The translations under genes were made by a program, and so were the position numbers. The notes under the pieces were generated by a model, which was not told the origin of the DNA, ran no database searches, and worked only from the letters and a program-made list of their open reading frames with translations. This document shows positions 1 through 8,693 of a DNA stretch of 64,000 bases, piece after piece. Within the stretch, counting starts at the first letter, position 1; each line of letters begins with the position of its first letter. Origin of the DNA: Polaromonas sp. (GTDB lineage: Bacteria; Pseudomonadota; Gammaproteobacteria; Burkholderiales; Burkholderiaceae_C); the NCBI RefSeq assembly GCF_029945685.1, contig NZ_JAQSDA010000012.1, positions 62,001-126,000 on the forward strand, read 5' to 3'.

Positions 1-585
1 GACGCCGCATACTCGCAGAAGCTCCACTTTGCGCTCTCGCCCGGCTGTCCGGTCAATGTCAACACGCTCACCTTCTCGCCACACACCGGCGCGCATGCCG
101 ACGCGCCCATGCACTACGCCAACGGCGCGCCGGCCATTGGCGCGGTGGACCTGCTGCCCTATCTCGGGCGCTGCCGCGTGATCCACTGCCTGGACTGTGG
201 GCCGCTGGTGGAGCCGCAGCACATCGCCCACGCGCTGGCGGAGCTGCCGCCGCGTGTGCTGTTGCGCACCGCCTCCACAGCCAGCCAGTCCTGGGCATTT
301 TTTACGGCCATAGACCCCGCCACGCTTGCGCTGCTAGCTAGCAAAAACATAGCACTGGTCGGCATCGATACGCCCAGTGTGGACCCTGCCACCAGCCAGG
401 ACCTGCCCAGCCATCACCTGCTGCTGAAACACGATCTGCGTGTGCTGGAAAACCTGGTGCTCGATGACGTGCCGGAAGGCGACTACGAGCTGATTGCCCT
501 GCCTCTGAAACTGACAAAAGCCGACGCCTCGCCGGTTCGCGCCGTGCTGCGTGAACTGCCCGGGAACGGCGCTGGAAAAACATGA
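1..585 (+). CDS. kynB: Kynurenine formamidase (arylformamidase), 5' end outside window
   Basis: Hydrolyses N-formylkynurenine to kynurenine and formate, the second step of tryptophan breakdown. 194 codons are visible and the reading frame is open at base 1, so the N-terminus lies upstream. The metal-binding signature HTGAHADAP of the KynB/cyclase family is read near bases 85-111. The stop overlaps the kynU start by four bases (ATGA), so the two are translationally coupled in a kynB-kynU-kynA operon. A copy of the dispersed AT-core repeat (337-353) lies within the coding sequence and reads through in frame. The identity rests on the motif plus kynU and kynA next door. Confidence 0.93.
   Translation, partial: DAAYSQKLHFALSPGCPVNVNTLTFSPHTGAHADAPMHYANGAPAIGAVDLLPYLGRCRVIHCLDCGPLVEPQHIAHALAELPPRVLLRTASTASQSWAFFTAIDPATLALLASKNIALVGIDTPSVDPATSQDLPSHHLLLKHDLRVLENLVLDDVPEGDYELIALPLKLTKADASPVRAVLRELPGNGAGKT
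337..353 (+). repeat. AT-core palindromic repeat, copy inside kynB
   Basis: GCTAGCAAAAACATAGC resembles the repeat core GCTATCAAATAAATAGC seen elsewhere in the window, here translated as part of KynB. This is the weakest family member because its flanking tail is short. Confidence 0.4.
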
Positions 586-1859
586 CCACACTTAATGACT
601 GCCGCGCACTCGACGCCCGCGACGCGCTGCGCCCGCTGCGCGACCACTTTGTGCTGCCCGATGGCGTGATTTACCTGGACGGCAACTCCCTGGGCGTGTT
701 GCCCAAAAGCGCGGCAGCACGTGTTGCCGACGTCATCACACGCGAATGGGGCCAGGACCTGATCCGCGCCTGGAACAGCGCCGGCTGGTTCAACCTGCCG
801 CAACGCCTGGGCGACAAGATTGCGGCGCTGATTGGCGCCGGGCCAGGCGAGGTGGTCGCCACCGACAGCACCTCCGTCAATCTGTACAAGGTCCTCAGCG
901 CGGCCCTGAGCATGGCCGCCGAAGATGCGCCGGCCAGAAAAGTCATCGTCAGCGAACGCAGCAACTTCCCGACCGACCTGTACATTGCCGAGGGCCTGTG
1001 CCGCGAGCGCGGTTACCGCTTGCAGCTGGTCGAGCCCGATGAAATCAATGCCGCATTGACGCAAGACGCCGCCGTGCTGATGCTGACCCACGTGAACTAC
1101 CGCACGGGGGCCATGCACGACATGGCGGCGCTGACACAAGCAGCCCATGCGGCGGGTGTTCTGGTGGTGTGGGACCTGGCGCACAGCGCCGGTGCCGTGC
1201 CAGTGGACCTGCACGGTGCCGCCGCCGACTTTGCCATCGGCTGCGGCTACAAATACCTCAATGGCGGCCCCGGCGCGCCGGCTTTCGTCTGGGTTCATCC
1301 CAGGCATGCCGACCGCTTCCGGCAACCGCTGTCCGGCTGGTGGGGCCATGCCGCGCCGTTCGAGTTCACGCCCGACTACCGGCCCGCCCCCGGCATCACG
1401 CGTTACCTGTGCGGCACCCAGCCCATCCTGAGCCTGGCCGCGCTCGAGTGCGGGCTGGATGTGTTCGGCGCCGCGAACGCCCTCGGTGGCATGGCTGCGC
1501 TGCAGGCCAAGTCGCTGGCACTGACCGACCTGTTCATCACGCTGGTGGAAGAACGTTGCGCCGGCCATGGCCTGGGCCTGGCGACACCGCGTGAGCATGA
1601 AAAGCGCGGCTCACAAATATGCCTCTCGCGCAGCGAAGGCGCTTACGCCATCGTGCAGGCGCTGATTGCGCGCGGCGTGATCGGCGACTTCCGGGCCGGG
1701 TCGGGTGACGGCCGGCATCCGGACATCCTGCGCTTCGGCTTCACCCCGCTGTACATCGGGTTTGAAGATGTCTGGCATGCCGTGGAGCATTTGAAGCAGG
1801 TGCTGGAAACCGCCGAATGGCAGCGCCCTGAATTCAACCAGAAACATGCGGTGACCTGA
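582..1859 (+). CDS. kynU: Kynureninase
   Basis: PLP-dependent cleavage of L-kynurenine to anthranilate and L-alanine. 425 aa, the normal family length. The PLP lysine lies in [12 protein letters not shown] (Lys near residue 224), a kynureninase signature, and the aspartate in [10 protein letters not shown] precedes it. The start is the ATG that overlaps the kynB stop, with a purine-rich GGAAAAA just upstream. It is the middle gene of kynB-kynU-kynA; anthranilate is the end product of the three visible enzymes. Confidence 0.97.
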   Translation: MTTLNDCRALDARDALRPLRDHFVLPDGVIYLDGNSLGVLPKSAAARVADVITREWGQDLIRAWNSAGWFNLPQRLGDKIAALIGAGPGEVVATDSTSVNLYKVLSAALSMAAEDAPARKVIVSERSNFPTDLYIAEGLCRERGYRLQLVEPDEINAALTQDAAVLMLTHVNYRTGAMHDMAALTQAAHAAGVLVVWDLAHSAGAVPVDLHGAAADFAIGCGYKYLNGGPGAPAFVWVHPRHADRFRQPLSGWWGHAAPFEFTPDYRPAPGITRYLCGTQPILSLAALECGLDVFGAANALGGMAALQAKSLALTDLFITLVEERCAGHGLGLATPREHEKRGSQICLSRSEGAYAIVQALIARGVIGDFRAGSGDGRHPDILRFGFTPLYIGFEDVWHAVEHLKQVLETAEWQRPEFNQKHAVT

Positions 1860-1864
1860 TCATG

Positions 1865-1951
1865 GCCCCCACGGTCGTCCACTGCGTGTGCTCCCTGCCC
1901 CCCGAGGGGGCCGCTGCGCCTGCGGCCCGTCAAAGCCGGTTCCGCGGCCCC
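1865..1951 (+). repeat. GC-rich dispersed repeat, copy between kynU and kynA
   Basis: Begins CCCCCACGGTCG, continues through CTGCCCCCCGAGGGGG and ends with CCGCGGCCCC. Near-identical copies lie at 41612-41698, 57953-58040 and, inverted, 59699-59786; related forms lie at 39672-39759 and within nagZ. The GC-rich arms can fold into stem-loops in the transcript. It separates kynU from kynA without an obvious terminator T-run. Confidence 0.8.
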
Positions 1952-1998
1952 TGCCCGGTTCGATACCGGGGTCTTTCCTTTCCGGTTGGAGAACACGC

Positions 1999-2844
1999 AT
2001 GAACACACAGCGACCGGCAGACATCGTGCACGACGAAAAAGCCAAGCTCGATTTCAGCCGCGACATGAGTTACGGCGACTACCTGCAGCTCGACGCGATT
2101 CTCGGCGCGCAGAAGCCGCTCTCCCCCGCGCATGACGAACTGCTGTTCATCGTGCAGCACCAGACCAGCGAACTCTGGATGAAGCTGATGCTGCACGAGC
2201 TGGGCGCAGCCATTGCGAACGTGGCCCGGGACGAACTCGGCGACGCCTTCAAGAAACTCGCGCGTGTCAGCCGCATCATGGAGCAGCTGGTGCACGCCTG
2301 GGACGTGCTGGCGACCATGACGCCGCCCGAATACAGCGCGATACGGCCCTACCTCGCCAACTCCAGCGGCTTTCAGAGTGCGCAATACCGCTGCATCGAG
2401 TTTGCGCTGGGCAACAAGAACTCCGCCATGCTCAAGCCGCACGCACATCGCCCCGATTTGCTGGCGCAGGTGCAGGCCGCCTTTGAAGCGCCGTCGCTCT
2501 ATGACGAAGCCCTGCGCCTGCTGGCACGCCGCGGCCTGCCGGTGCCGATCAGCGACACGCAGCGCGACTGGACCCAGGCTTACGTGGAAAGCGAGGCGGT
2601 CGAACAGGCCTGGCTGGTGGTCTACCGCGACCCCAAGCAGTACTGGGACCTGTACCAGCTCGGCGAAGAACTCACCGACCTCGAAGACGCGTTTCGGCTC
2701 TGGCGTTTCCGCCATGTGACGACGGTGGAACGTGTGATTGGGTTCAAGCGCGGTACTGGTGGGACCGGTGGTGTGAGTTATCTGCGCAAGATGCTCGATG
2801 TGGTGCTGTTTCCGGAGATCTGGAAACTGCGAACGAATTTGTAA
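1999..2844 (+). CDS. kynA: Tryptophan 2,3-dioxygenase
   Basis: Haem enzyme that opens the indole ring of L-tryptophan to N-formylkynurenine. 281 aa. The substrate region [18 protein letters not shown] and the C-terminal [22 protein letters not shown], which carries the haem-ligand histidine, are intact. The ATG at 1999 is chosen because the frame upstream of it runs through the GC-rich repeat and because TTGGAGAAC precedes it at Shine-Dalgarno distance. Its last 240 bp (2605-2844) are duplicated, with divergence, at 7166-7405. Confidence 0.97.
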   Translation: MNTQRPADIVHDEKAKLDFSRDMSYGDYLQLDAILGAQKPLSPAHDELLFIVQHQTSELWMKLMLHELGAAIANVARDELGDAFKKLARVSRIMEQLVHAWDVLATMTPPEYSAIRPYLANSSGFQSAQYRCIEFALGNKNSAMLKPHAHRPDLLAQVQAAFEAPSLYDEALRLLARRGLPVPISDTQRDWTQAYVESEAVEQAWLVVYRDPKQYWDLYQLGEELTDLEDAFRLWRFRHVTTVERVIGFKRGTGGTGGVSYLRKMLDVVLFPEIWKLRTNL

Positions 2845-2982
2845 GAAAAATGGGCTCCCCCCTGCAGAATGGGCGTATCCCGCTATTTCAAATTGGACAG
2901 GTTGTGATGTCTTTTGCTGTATGACGATTGCGCGGATTGATATCCGATCGCCATGACAAATATCCCGAACACGTAAACGGAC

Positions 2983-3288
2983 TAAGTCGCATGCCCGGAA
3001 GAGGAGATGTTCTTGATAGTGAAGGGCAAAGTGAGACTTCGCTATGGCAGCGAAACACGTGAGATTCGCGAGGGCGATGTAATCTGCTGTCCAACGGGCG
3101 GCCCGGAAACGGCGCACCAGATTATTAACGATTCCGAAGACGAACTTGCGTACTTTTCGGTTAGTACCATGATGCCAGCGGAAGTGTGCGAACACCCCGA
3201 TTCCAGGAAGATTGGAGCTTTTGGCGGTGGATTGCGTCACATGACGAACATCAATCACAACATTGACTACTGGACTGACGAGGTGTGA
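2983..3288 (+). pseudogene. Truncated cupin-domain protein (remnant)
   Basis: From the ATG at 3007 this encodes 93 aa matching only the second half of a cupin barrel (EEEMFLIVKGK, then EGDVICCPTGGPETAHQI). In-frame codons before the ATG still read CPEEEM, as in full-length cupins, but a stop at 2983-2985 cuts the frame, so the half carrying the first metal-binding histidines is missing. The base composition is less GC-rich than in kynA. I read it as the leftover of a larger gene at the left edge of the accessory block; a short functional protein is possible but less likely. Confidence 0.6.
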
Positions 3289-3309
3289 GTGCGACGTCAC
3301 CGAGTGCAA

Positions 3310-4209
3310 CTAATTAAGCGTAGCGTCCATCCTTAACCGCTCAATTGCCAGGTCCAGAAAAGCGCGAACCCGCTGTGATGCTTGTCGACCTTCTCTGTGC
3401 ACGACATGCACCGGCAAAGCAGCCGGTTCAAAGTCAGGCAATAACGCCTTCAACTTGCCAGTGCGCAAGTGTTCCGCCACCTGGTACGAAAGCAAACGAG
3501 TCAATCCAAGCCCACCCACCGCTGCAGCCACAGCAGAATCGTTGGTCGTCGTAATCATCCGCGCCTGAAGCCGAATGCTTCTGGGCTCACCTTTTTCCAC
3601 CAACTTCCATTCGGGATTGGGAGTCACGCTACTGGCCGAAACAATAGTGTGGGCGTGCAGATCATCCGGCGAGATCGGAATGCCATGTTTGGCGAGATAG
3701 TCCGGTGCGGCGCAGATCACACGCCTGACCTGACCTACGCGAATCGCCTGCATGGTTGAGTCCGGCAATTCCCCAATGCGCACAGCAACATCCACACCTT
3801 CATCCAGCAAATTGACGACGCGGTCCAGGAACATGCAGGATGCACTCACCTCGGGATAGCGTGTCAAGTACTCGGTGACCACGGGCGTGACATACATCCT
3901 GCCAAACAGCACGGGCGCCGTGATAGTGAGCCTCCCCTTTGGCGACGAGTGCATGCCACTGACGGACTCATCCGCTTCCAGCATTTCCGCCAGGATGCGT
4001 TTGCAATCCTGCGCATAGCGCTCCCCCGCGTCGGTGACTCGAACGGTACGCGTGGTGCGGGTCAGAAGCCGAAGCCCCAAATGGGTTTCCAGTTCGTTGA
4101 TCGCTCGGGTCACCGCTGGTGGCGACATATTCAGCTTGCGCGCGGCGCCAGCAAACCCGTTGGTGTCGACCACCGCAACAAAGACATTGATCAGGTGAAA
4201 TCTGTCCAT
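3310..4209 (-). CDS. LysR-family transcriptional regulator
   Basis: 299 aa with an N-terminal winged helix-turn-helix (FAGAARKLNMSPPAVTRAINELE) followed by an effector-binding domain, of the kind found in regulators of stress and aromatic-compound genes. The ATG at 4209 is chosen because the helix-turn-helix begins about 15 residues later; the frame stays open further upstream but into the divergent promoter. It is transcribed away from the CMD-CZB-DUF1348-PNPOx genes, the usual arrangement for a LysR controlling its neighbours. A TTCC-N9-GGAA inverted repeat lies directly before its start. The inducer is unknown. Confidence 0.9.
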   Translation of the reverse strand: MDRFHLINVFVAVVDTNGFAGAARKLNMSPPAVTRAINELETHLGLRLLTRTTRTVRVTDAGERYAQDCKRILAEMLEADESVSGMHSSPKGRLTITAPVLFGRMYVTPVVTEYLTRYPEVSASCMFLDRVVNLLDEGVDVAVRIGELPDSTMQAIRVGQVRRVICAAPDYLAKHGIPISPDDLHAHTIVSASSVTPNPEWKLVEKGEPRSIRLQARMITTTNDSAVAAAVGGLGLTRLLSYQVAEHLRTGKLKALLPDFEPAALPVHVVHREGRQASQRVRAFLDLAIERLRMDATLN

Positions 4210-4212
4210 AGC

Positions 4213-4229
4213 ATTCCGCAAAATGGAAT
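4213..4229. promoter_or_regulatory. Probable LysR-type operator
   Basis: ATTCC-GCAAAAT-GGAAT is an inverted repeat fitting the T-N11-A pattern of LysR sites. It lies 3 bp upstream of the lysR start, in the divergent region facing the CMD gene. Binding is inferred from position and shape only. Confidence 0.5.
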
Positions 4230-4347
4230 TGTGAATTGATTTTACTGGTGATTCTCCGATCTTGATGACTTGAATACAGTTCATCCACTCGCTGAAAACG
4301 CAGCGAAGGCAAGTTCCAAACCACCGTAACCCATGAAGGAAATCACC

Positions 4348-4896
4348 ATGTCCCGTATCAGCATCCCCACCGTTGACAACTCTGTCGAAGCATCCAAGCC
4401 TCTGTTGGCCGCCGTTCAAAAACAACTGGGCGTCGTACCCAATTTGATGAAACTAGTGGGCCATAGCCCCGCCGCCCTGGAAGGCTACTTGTCGCTGAAC
4501 GGCGCTTTGGGTAAGGGCAAGCTCAGTGTCCAACTGCGTGAACGCATTGCGCTGACCATCGCCGAATACAACGGTTGCGACTACTGCCTGTCTGCCCATG
4601 ACTACCTGGGCCGCAATGTTGCCAAACTCAGCAGCGCCGAACTCGACGCGGCGCGTGATGGCCGTTCGGACGATGCCAGCACAGAAGCGGCGCTGCAGTT
4701 TGCCTTGCGTGTGGCGAAGTCTCGCGGAAAAGTCAGCGATGCCGAAATCGCCACCTTGCGCCTGGCAGGCTTCGACGAAGCTGCCGTGATTGAAATCGTC
4801 GCCAATGTCGCAGTGAACGTACTGACGAACTACATCAACAACGTGGCACTGACCGACATCGATTTCCCAGTCGTTCAGGCCAAGTTGGCAGCTTAA
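4348..4896 (+). CDS. Carboxymuconolactone decarboxylase / AhpD-like peroxidase family protein
   Basis: 182 aa. It carries the AhpD-type active-site pattern ERIALTIAEYNGCDYCLSAH, with Glu65, the redox CxxC pair Cys77/Cys80 and His84, which in family members supports thiol-dependent reduction of alkyl hydroperoxides. The ATG at 4348 is preferred over 4333 because GAAGGAAA sits at Shine-Dalgarno distance. It is the first gene of a four-gene run divergent from the LysR gene. Function as a peroxidase or oxidant-responsive protein is inferred from the motif; substrate unknown. Confidence 0.87.
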   Translation: MSRISIPTVDNSVEASKPLLAAVQKQLGVVPNLMKLVGHSPAALEGYLSLNGALGKGKLSVQLRERIALTIAEYNGCDYCLSAHDYLGRNVAKLSSAELDAARDGRSDDASTEAALQFALRVAKSRGKVSDAEIATLRLAGFDEAAVIEIVANVAVNVLTNYINNVALTDIDFPVVQAKLAA

Positions 4897-4953
4897 GTTC
4901 ACCGGGTTGCCGGTACCTCCGGCAACCCATCTCAATACCCAACAGGAGCCAGC

Positions 4954-5334
4954 ATGAATCTCGACAACGCCGTTCAAACTCGCGCCCAGTGGAAGACCAA
5001 ACTTCGCTCAGCCATCGCCAAACACGAACAACTCGACCTGATGACCTTGTCCAGAGACGACTGCTGTGAGTTGGGCCAATGGCCGCATGGGGAAGGCAAG
5101 TCGAGCTATGGCAGGCTGACATCCCACGGAGACTGCATTCACAAACATTTGGCATTTCATAGCGAAGTGACCAAAGTGGCCAGAGCCGTCAATGCCACGC
5201 AGTTTGATGCAGCCGAAGGCATGCTCAATGCGGGCACTCCGTGCGCCAAAGCTTCCAGTGCATTGAGCGTTTCGTTCCTGCAATTGCGCAAAGAAGCTGG
5301 AATCCGAGCAACCTATTTGACAGGCCTGCCATGA
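4954..5334 (+). CDS. Stand-alone CZB (chemoreceptor zinc-binding) domain protein
   Basis: 126 aa comprising a single CZB domain with no kinase, cyclase or receptor module. The C-x-L-G-x-W motif is present (Cys38 to Trp43, with an extra Cys37), as are the paired histidines in HLAFH (His65, His69). The first zinc-ligand histidine usually three residues before the first Trp appears replaced by Arg10 (TRAQWKTKL). CZB domains bind zinc and some sense hypochlorite through the cysteine. CAGGAGCC precedes the start, and the stop overlaps the next start (ATGA), so it is coupled to the DUF1348 gene. Confidence 0.82.
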   Translation: MNLDNAVQTRAQWKTKLRSAIAKHEQLDLMTLSRDDCCELGQWPHGEGKSSYGRLTSHGDCIHKHLAFHSEVTKVARAVNATQFDAAEGMLNAGTPCAKASSALSVSFLQLRKEAGIRATYLTGLP

Positions 5335-5813
5335 ACACCAGCACCGAACCGCCGCGCCAGCCATTGCCTCCGTTTCACTTGGAATCTGCGGTCCAGAAGG
5401 TCAGGATGGCGGAAGACGCATGGAACTCCCGGGATCCTGCGCGGGTTGCACTCGCCTATACGCCGCAGAGTCAGTGGCGAAATCGCTCGGAATTCCTGAT
5501 GGGGCGGGAGGCGATCAAGGCGTTTCTCGCGGCCAAGTGGAACCGTGAAAAGGAATACCGGCTGATCAAAGAGCTGTGGTCTTTCCAGTCCAATCGTATT
5601 GCTGCGCGATTCTGCTATGAATGGCAAGACGCAACAGGGCACTGGTTTAGAAGCTATGGCAACGAGAACTGGGAGTTTGACGAGAACGGGCTGATGCAAT
5701 TGCGCCTGGCCAGCATCAACGACCTGTCGATATTAAGTACCGAGCGTAAGTTTTTTTGGCCCTTGGGGCGGCGGCCAGATGACCACGCGTCTCTTTCGCA
5801 AATGGGGCTTTAG
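5331..5813 (+). CDS. DUF1348 family protein (NTF2-like fold)
   Basis: 160 aa with the characteristic run [20 protein letters not shown], then SQWRNRSEF and [16 protein letters not shown]1348 proteins are predicted small NTF2-like alpha-beta barrels with no established activity. The ATG at 5331 overlaps the CZB stop by four bases and begins just before the conserved domain. It ends directly before the PNPOx-like gene, so the four genes 4348-6431 look like one transcript. Confidence 0.88.
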   Translation: MNTSTEPPRQPLPPFHLESAVQKVRMAEDAWNSRDPARVALAYTPQSQWRNRSEFLMGREAIKAFLAAKWNREKEYRLIKELWSFQSNRIAARFCYEWQDATGHWFRSYGNENWEFDENGLMQLRLASINDLSILSTERKFFWPLGRRPDDHASLSQMGL

Positions 5814-6431
5814 ATGATGCGAAGCATGTACCAATTCACCAGCGACATTGCCTTCAGTCCCACGGTCAAGGCCATCCAAACCCGTAAAGGGTCTCGCCAT
5901 GGCTATGCCCGCATGGAGCAGGCGGGGTCCTGGGAATCTTCTATCACACCGGAGCTTCGGGAATTCATCGCTTTACAGACCAGTTTTTATATGGCGACGG
6001 TCAACACAGACGGACAGCCTTACATTCAGCACAGAGGCGGCCCGGCGGGCTTCTTGCGGGTGTTAGATGAACACACACTGGCCTTTGTGGATTACGCAGG
6101 GAACAAGCAATTCATCTCACAGGGGAACCTGTCCGAAAATTCCAAAGCGCATCTATTTTTGATGGACTACGCATACCGGCAGCGGATCAAGATTTGGGGC
6201 GACGCCAAGGTAGTTGAGGGCGATGACGAGCTGATTGCGAAGTTGATGCCTGCCGATTACCAAGCCAAACCGGAACAAGTCATTATTTTTACGGTCACCG
6301 CATGGGACGCAAACTGTCCGCAGCATATTCCCGTGCGATTTGATGCCGTTAAAGTGAAAGAGACGCTAGACGCGAGGGATCAACGCATCCGAGAGCTCGA
6401 AGCGGAACTTGCGCATTTGGGGAAACATTAA
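5814..6431 (+). CDS. Pyridoxamine 5'-phosphate oxidase-like FMN-binding protein
   Basis: 205 aa. The split-barrel flavin fold is suggested by FYMATVNTDGQPYIQHRGGPAGFLRVLD, FVDYAGNKQFISQGNL and RIKIWGDAKVV. The C-terminus ends in a short charged helix (ARDQRIRELEAELAHL). These proteins reduce or sequester small molecules using FMN, and this one need not act on pyridoxine. The start directly follows the DUF1348 stop; ATG codons at 5817 and 5826 are alternatives. It is the last gene of the LysR-linked run. Confidence 0.85.
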   Translation: MMRSMYQFTSDIAFSPTVKAIQTRKGSRHGYARMEQAGSWESSITPELREFIALQTSFYMATVNTDGQPYIQHRGGPAGFLRVLDEHTLAFVDYAGNKQFISQGNLSENSKAHLFLMDYAYRQRIKIWGDAKVVEGDDELIAKLMPADYQAKPEQVIIFTVTAWDANCPQHIPVRFDAVKVKETLDARDQRIRELEAELAHLGKH

Positions 6432-6460
6432 AAAATAGTTCACGAAACTGACGGAGTCGC

Positions 6461-6484
6461 AATGTCACTTGTAACCCTGACATT
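6461..6484. promoter_or_regulatory. Inverted repeat upstream of the crotonase remnant
   Basis: AATGTCA and TGACATT are separated by 10 bases. It could be an operator for the decayed crotonase gene or a weak hairpin ending the upstream transcript; no T-run follows. Confidence 0.3.
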
Positions 6485-6550
6485 GCACAAATTCAATTTA
6501 TCAAGTCTGAATGCCTCCGCTCAACACCATCACCATTCTAGGAACGCACT

Positions 6551-7075
6551 GTGAACTCCTTTCTCGCCTACCAGTTTGCCGATGGAGTTGCCACCGTCAC
6601 TCTTGACGATGGCAAAGCCAACGTAATGAGCGTTGCGATACTGGCTGACATTGAGACGGCGCTCACAAGAGCCGAAGCTGACAGGGCCGTTGTAGTGATC
6701 CAGGGCCGACCTGGCTTGTTCTCCGGCGGCTTTGACTTGACCGCCTTCAAGCGAGACTAGAAGGAACTCTCCCAAATGCTGAAGGCCGGCGCCGAGATGA
6801 CAGAGCGATTGCTCACCTTTCCATATCCCGTGGGCGCCGTATGTACGGGTCATGCGATTGCCATGGGAGCCTTCCTCCTGCTGAGCGCAGACTACCGAAT
6901 CGGCACCAATCCCGAAGCAAAAATTCAGGTAAACGAGGTTCTGATTGGATTGACACTTCCACACTTCGCAATCGAAGTGTGCCGGCAACGCCTTACGCCC
7001 GCCCATTTCAGCCTTGCAGCCACCACTGCAACTCGTATGACCAGCAAAGCGCGGTGAAAGCGGGCTTCTCCTAAC
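6551..7075 (+). pseudogene. Enoyl-CoA hydratase/isomerase (crotonase) remnant
   Basis: Starting from GTG at 6551 the translation follows a crotonase (VATVTLDDGKANVMS, RPGLFSGGFDL, AVCTGHAIAMGAFLLLSADYRIG, NEVLIGLTLPHFAIEV), but an in-frame TAG lies at 6758-6760. After about 7030 homology moves to another frame ([11 protein letters not shown]) before a stop at 7073-7075. Read together, one nonsense codon and one frameshift disable it. Family members hydrate or isomerise CoA esters. It lies between the PNPOx-like gene and the kynA fragment in the decaying right part of the block. Confidence 0.85.
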
Positions 7076-7165
7076 CGGTCATTCGTGATGGGTTCTAATC
7101 AAACGACGAATGTCTGCTGTCGGGCGATGATTTTTCTGGCCGCTACACCCGCTTTGTCGTCGTTG

Positions 7166-7405
7166 CAGGCTTGGCGGCAGGTCTACCGCGACACGAAAGC
7201 ACATTGGGATCTGCACCAACTGGGCGAAGAACTCACCCATTTGAAAGACGCGTTCCGCCTGTGGCACTTTAGGCATGTGACCACGATAGAACGTGTGATC
7301 GGCTTCAAACGAGGCACCGGCGGCACCGGAGGCGTGAGTTACCTGCGCAAGATGCTGGATGTGGTGTTGTTTCCGGAGATCTGGAAGCTACGTACGGATT
7401 TGTAG
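7166..7405 (+). pseudogene. kynA 3'-end fragment (tryptophan 2,3-dioxygenase C-terminus)
   Basis: 240 bp colinear without gaps with kynA 2605-2844; the encoded 79 residues differ at 11 positions. It includes [19 protein letters not shown] and the same terminal KLRTDL-type ending, but none of the first 200 residues. The frame extends upstream to 7085 in sequence unrelated to kynA. It marks the right edge of the block 2845-7165 and suggests recombination at kynA with DNA from a related organism, or an old partial duplication. Confidence 0.92.
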
Positions 7406-7412
7406 GTGCTAT

Positions 7413-7462
7413 TGACCTCTGGCCCTTAACTGGTGAGCGCAATCAGCTATTAAATACATAGC
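7413..7462 (-). repeat. AT-core palindromic repeat
   Basis: Core GCTATTAAATACATAGC (7446-7462) with the family tail (CTGGCCCTTAACTGG...GAGCGCAA) on its left. It lies between the kynA fragment and the monooxygenase stop. Confidence 0.75.
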
Positions 7463-7465
7463 GAC

Positions 7466-8641
7466 TCACTGCTCGCCATACAACCATGGCACATCCAGCA
7501 AACGCTCTCCCAGCAGCTTGAGCGAGGCATCCCGCCCCCAGCGCACCATGCCGCTGGCATGAAAGATCTGCCCATTGCGAATCGCCCGTGCTTGCACACG
7601 CGCGTTGCGCTGCCAGCGGTTCAGCGCATACCGGTTCAGCATGGTCGGCACGTCCAGGGCCAGGTCCAGCGCCTGCGTCAGCACGCGCCCGAGTTCGGCG
7701 GCGTCTTCGATGGCCATGCCGGCGCCCTGGGCCAGGTAGGGGCGCATCGGGTGGGCGGCGTCGCCCAGCAACGCCACGCGGCCCAGCGCATGCTGATACG
7801 CACCCTGCATGGGCGGACGGTCGCAAAGCGCCCAGAGCCGCCACGCGGGGACGGCGCGCACCAGATCCTGCAGTGGCGCGCAGCTGCCGGCCAGTGCCGC
7901 ATGCAGGCCGGCGCCGTCGGTGCCCTGGTCCCAGTTGTCGGGATCGCCCCCGCTGCGTCCTTCGACGATGCCCACCACGTTGAGCGACCGGCCGCCGCAC
8001 ACCGGGTACTGCACCACATGAAGCTTCGGTCCCAGCCAGGCCGTGACCTGGCGGGAGCGCAGGGTGTCGGGCAGGTCGGCCTGCGGCAGCAAGGCGCGGT
8101 AAGCGAGGTGGCCGGTGACGCGCGGCGGCCCGTCGCCCAGCAGCCACTGGCGCACCGGGCTCCACAAACCATCGGCACCCACCAGCACCTCGCCTTCCAC
8201 CGGCGGGTCGTCACCACTTTGCACCGTGACGGCCTCGGAGTTCTGGGTGAAAGCACTCAGGGTGTGATTGAGCTTGAGGGCCACCCCGGCCTGCTGCACC
8301 GCGGTCAGCAGCAGGCCATGCAGGTCGGCGCGGTGCACCGTGGCGTAAGGCGCGCCGTAACGTTGCGCCATCACCTCGCCGAGCCGCAGGACGCCCAGCG
8401 TTTCGCCGGTGACGGCGCTGCGCACCTCCAGCCGATCGGGAAAGGCCGCCACGCCAGCCAGCGCATCGGCCAGGCCCCAGCCATGCAGCACCTTGACGAC
8501 GTTGGGGCCGAGCTGGATGCCCGCGCCGACTTCGCTGAAGGCTGACGCACGCTCGTACAGGCGCACATCCCAGCCGGCCCGCGCGCCCGCCAGCGCTGCC
8601 GCCAGCCCGCCAATGCCGCCACCGGCAATCAGCGCCTGCAC
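7466..8641 (-). CDS. FAD-dependent aromatic-ring monooxygenase
   Basis: 391 aa of the flavin hydroxylase group related to salicylate and 3-hydroxybenzoate hydroxylases. It shows the N-terminal dinucleotide-binding GGGIGG, the DG motif VGADGLWSPVR and the C-terminal ribose-binding GDAAHPMRPYLAQGAGMAIEDA. The start is GTG at 8641. Members hydroxylate aromatic acids with NAD(P)H and O2. Proximity to the kyn genes makes a tryptophan- or anthranilate-derived substrate possible, but the gene is on the opposite strand and nothing in the sequence settles the substrate. Confidence 0.88.
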   Translation of the reverse strand: MQALIAGGGIGGLAAALAGARAGWDVRLYERASAFSEVGAGIQLGPNVVKVLHGWGLADALAGVAAFPDRLEVRSAVTGETLGVLRLGEVMAQRYGAPYATVHRADLHGLLLTAVQQAGVALKLNHTLSAFTQNSEAVTVQSGDDPPVEGEVLVGADGLWSPVRQWLLGDGPPRVTGHLAYRALLPQADLPDTLRSRQVTAWLGPKLHVVQYPVCGGRSLNVVGIVEGRSGGDPDNWDQGTDGAGLHAALAGSCAPLQDLVRAVPAWRLWALCDRPPMQGAYQHALGRVALLGDAAHPMRPYLAQGAGMAIEDAAELGRVLTQALDLALDVPTMLNRYALNRWQRNARVQARAIRNGQIFHASGMVRWGRDASLKLLGERLLDVPWLYGEQ

Positions 8642-8693
8642 GTCAACCCACCGGAATTCAAGCTGTCGCCGCCTGCTTCACACGCAGCCCCTC

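Noticed and set aside
1951-1970. A tRNA T-arm-like hairpin (CCCGG, loop TTCGATA, CCGGG)
   Set aside because: No acceptor, D or anticodon arms can be built around it, and the last loop base does not fit a tRNA. It is part of the kynA leader after the GC-rich repeat.
1930-3309. A 459-codon open frame on the minus strand across kynA
   Set aside because: Shadow of kynA plus intergenic DNA; no recognisable domain, and it spans the junction of the accessory block.
4210-4425. Longer N-terminus for the LysR protein at 3310-4209
   Set aside because: It would read through the divergent promoter and operator and into the CMD gene; the helix-turn-helix fits the start at 4209.
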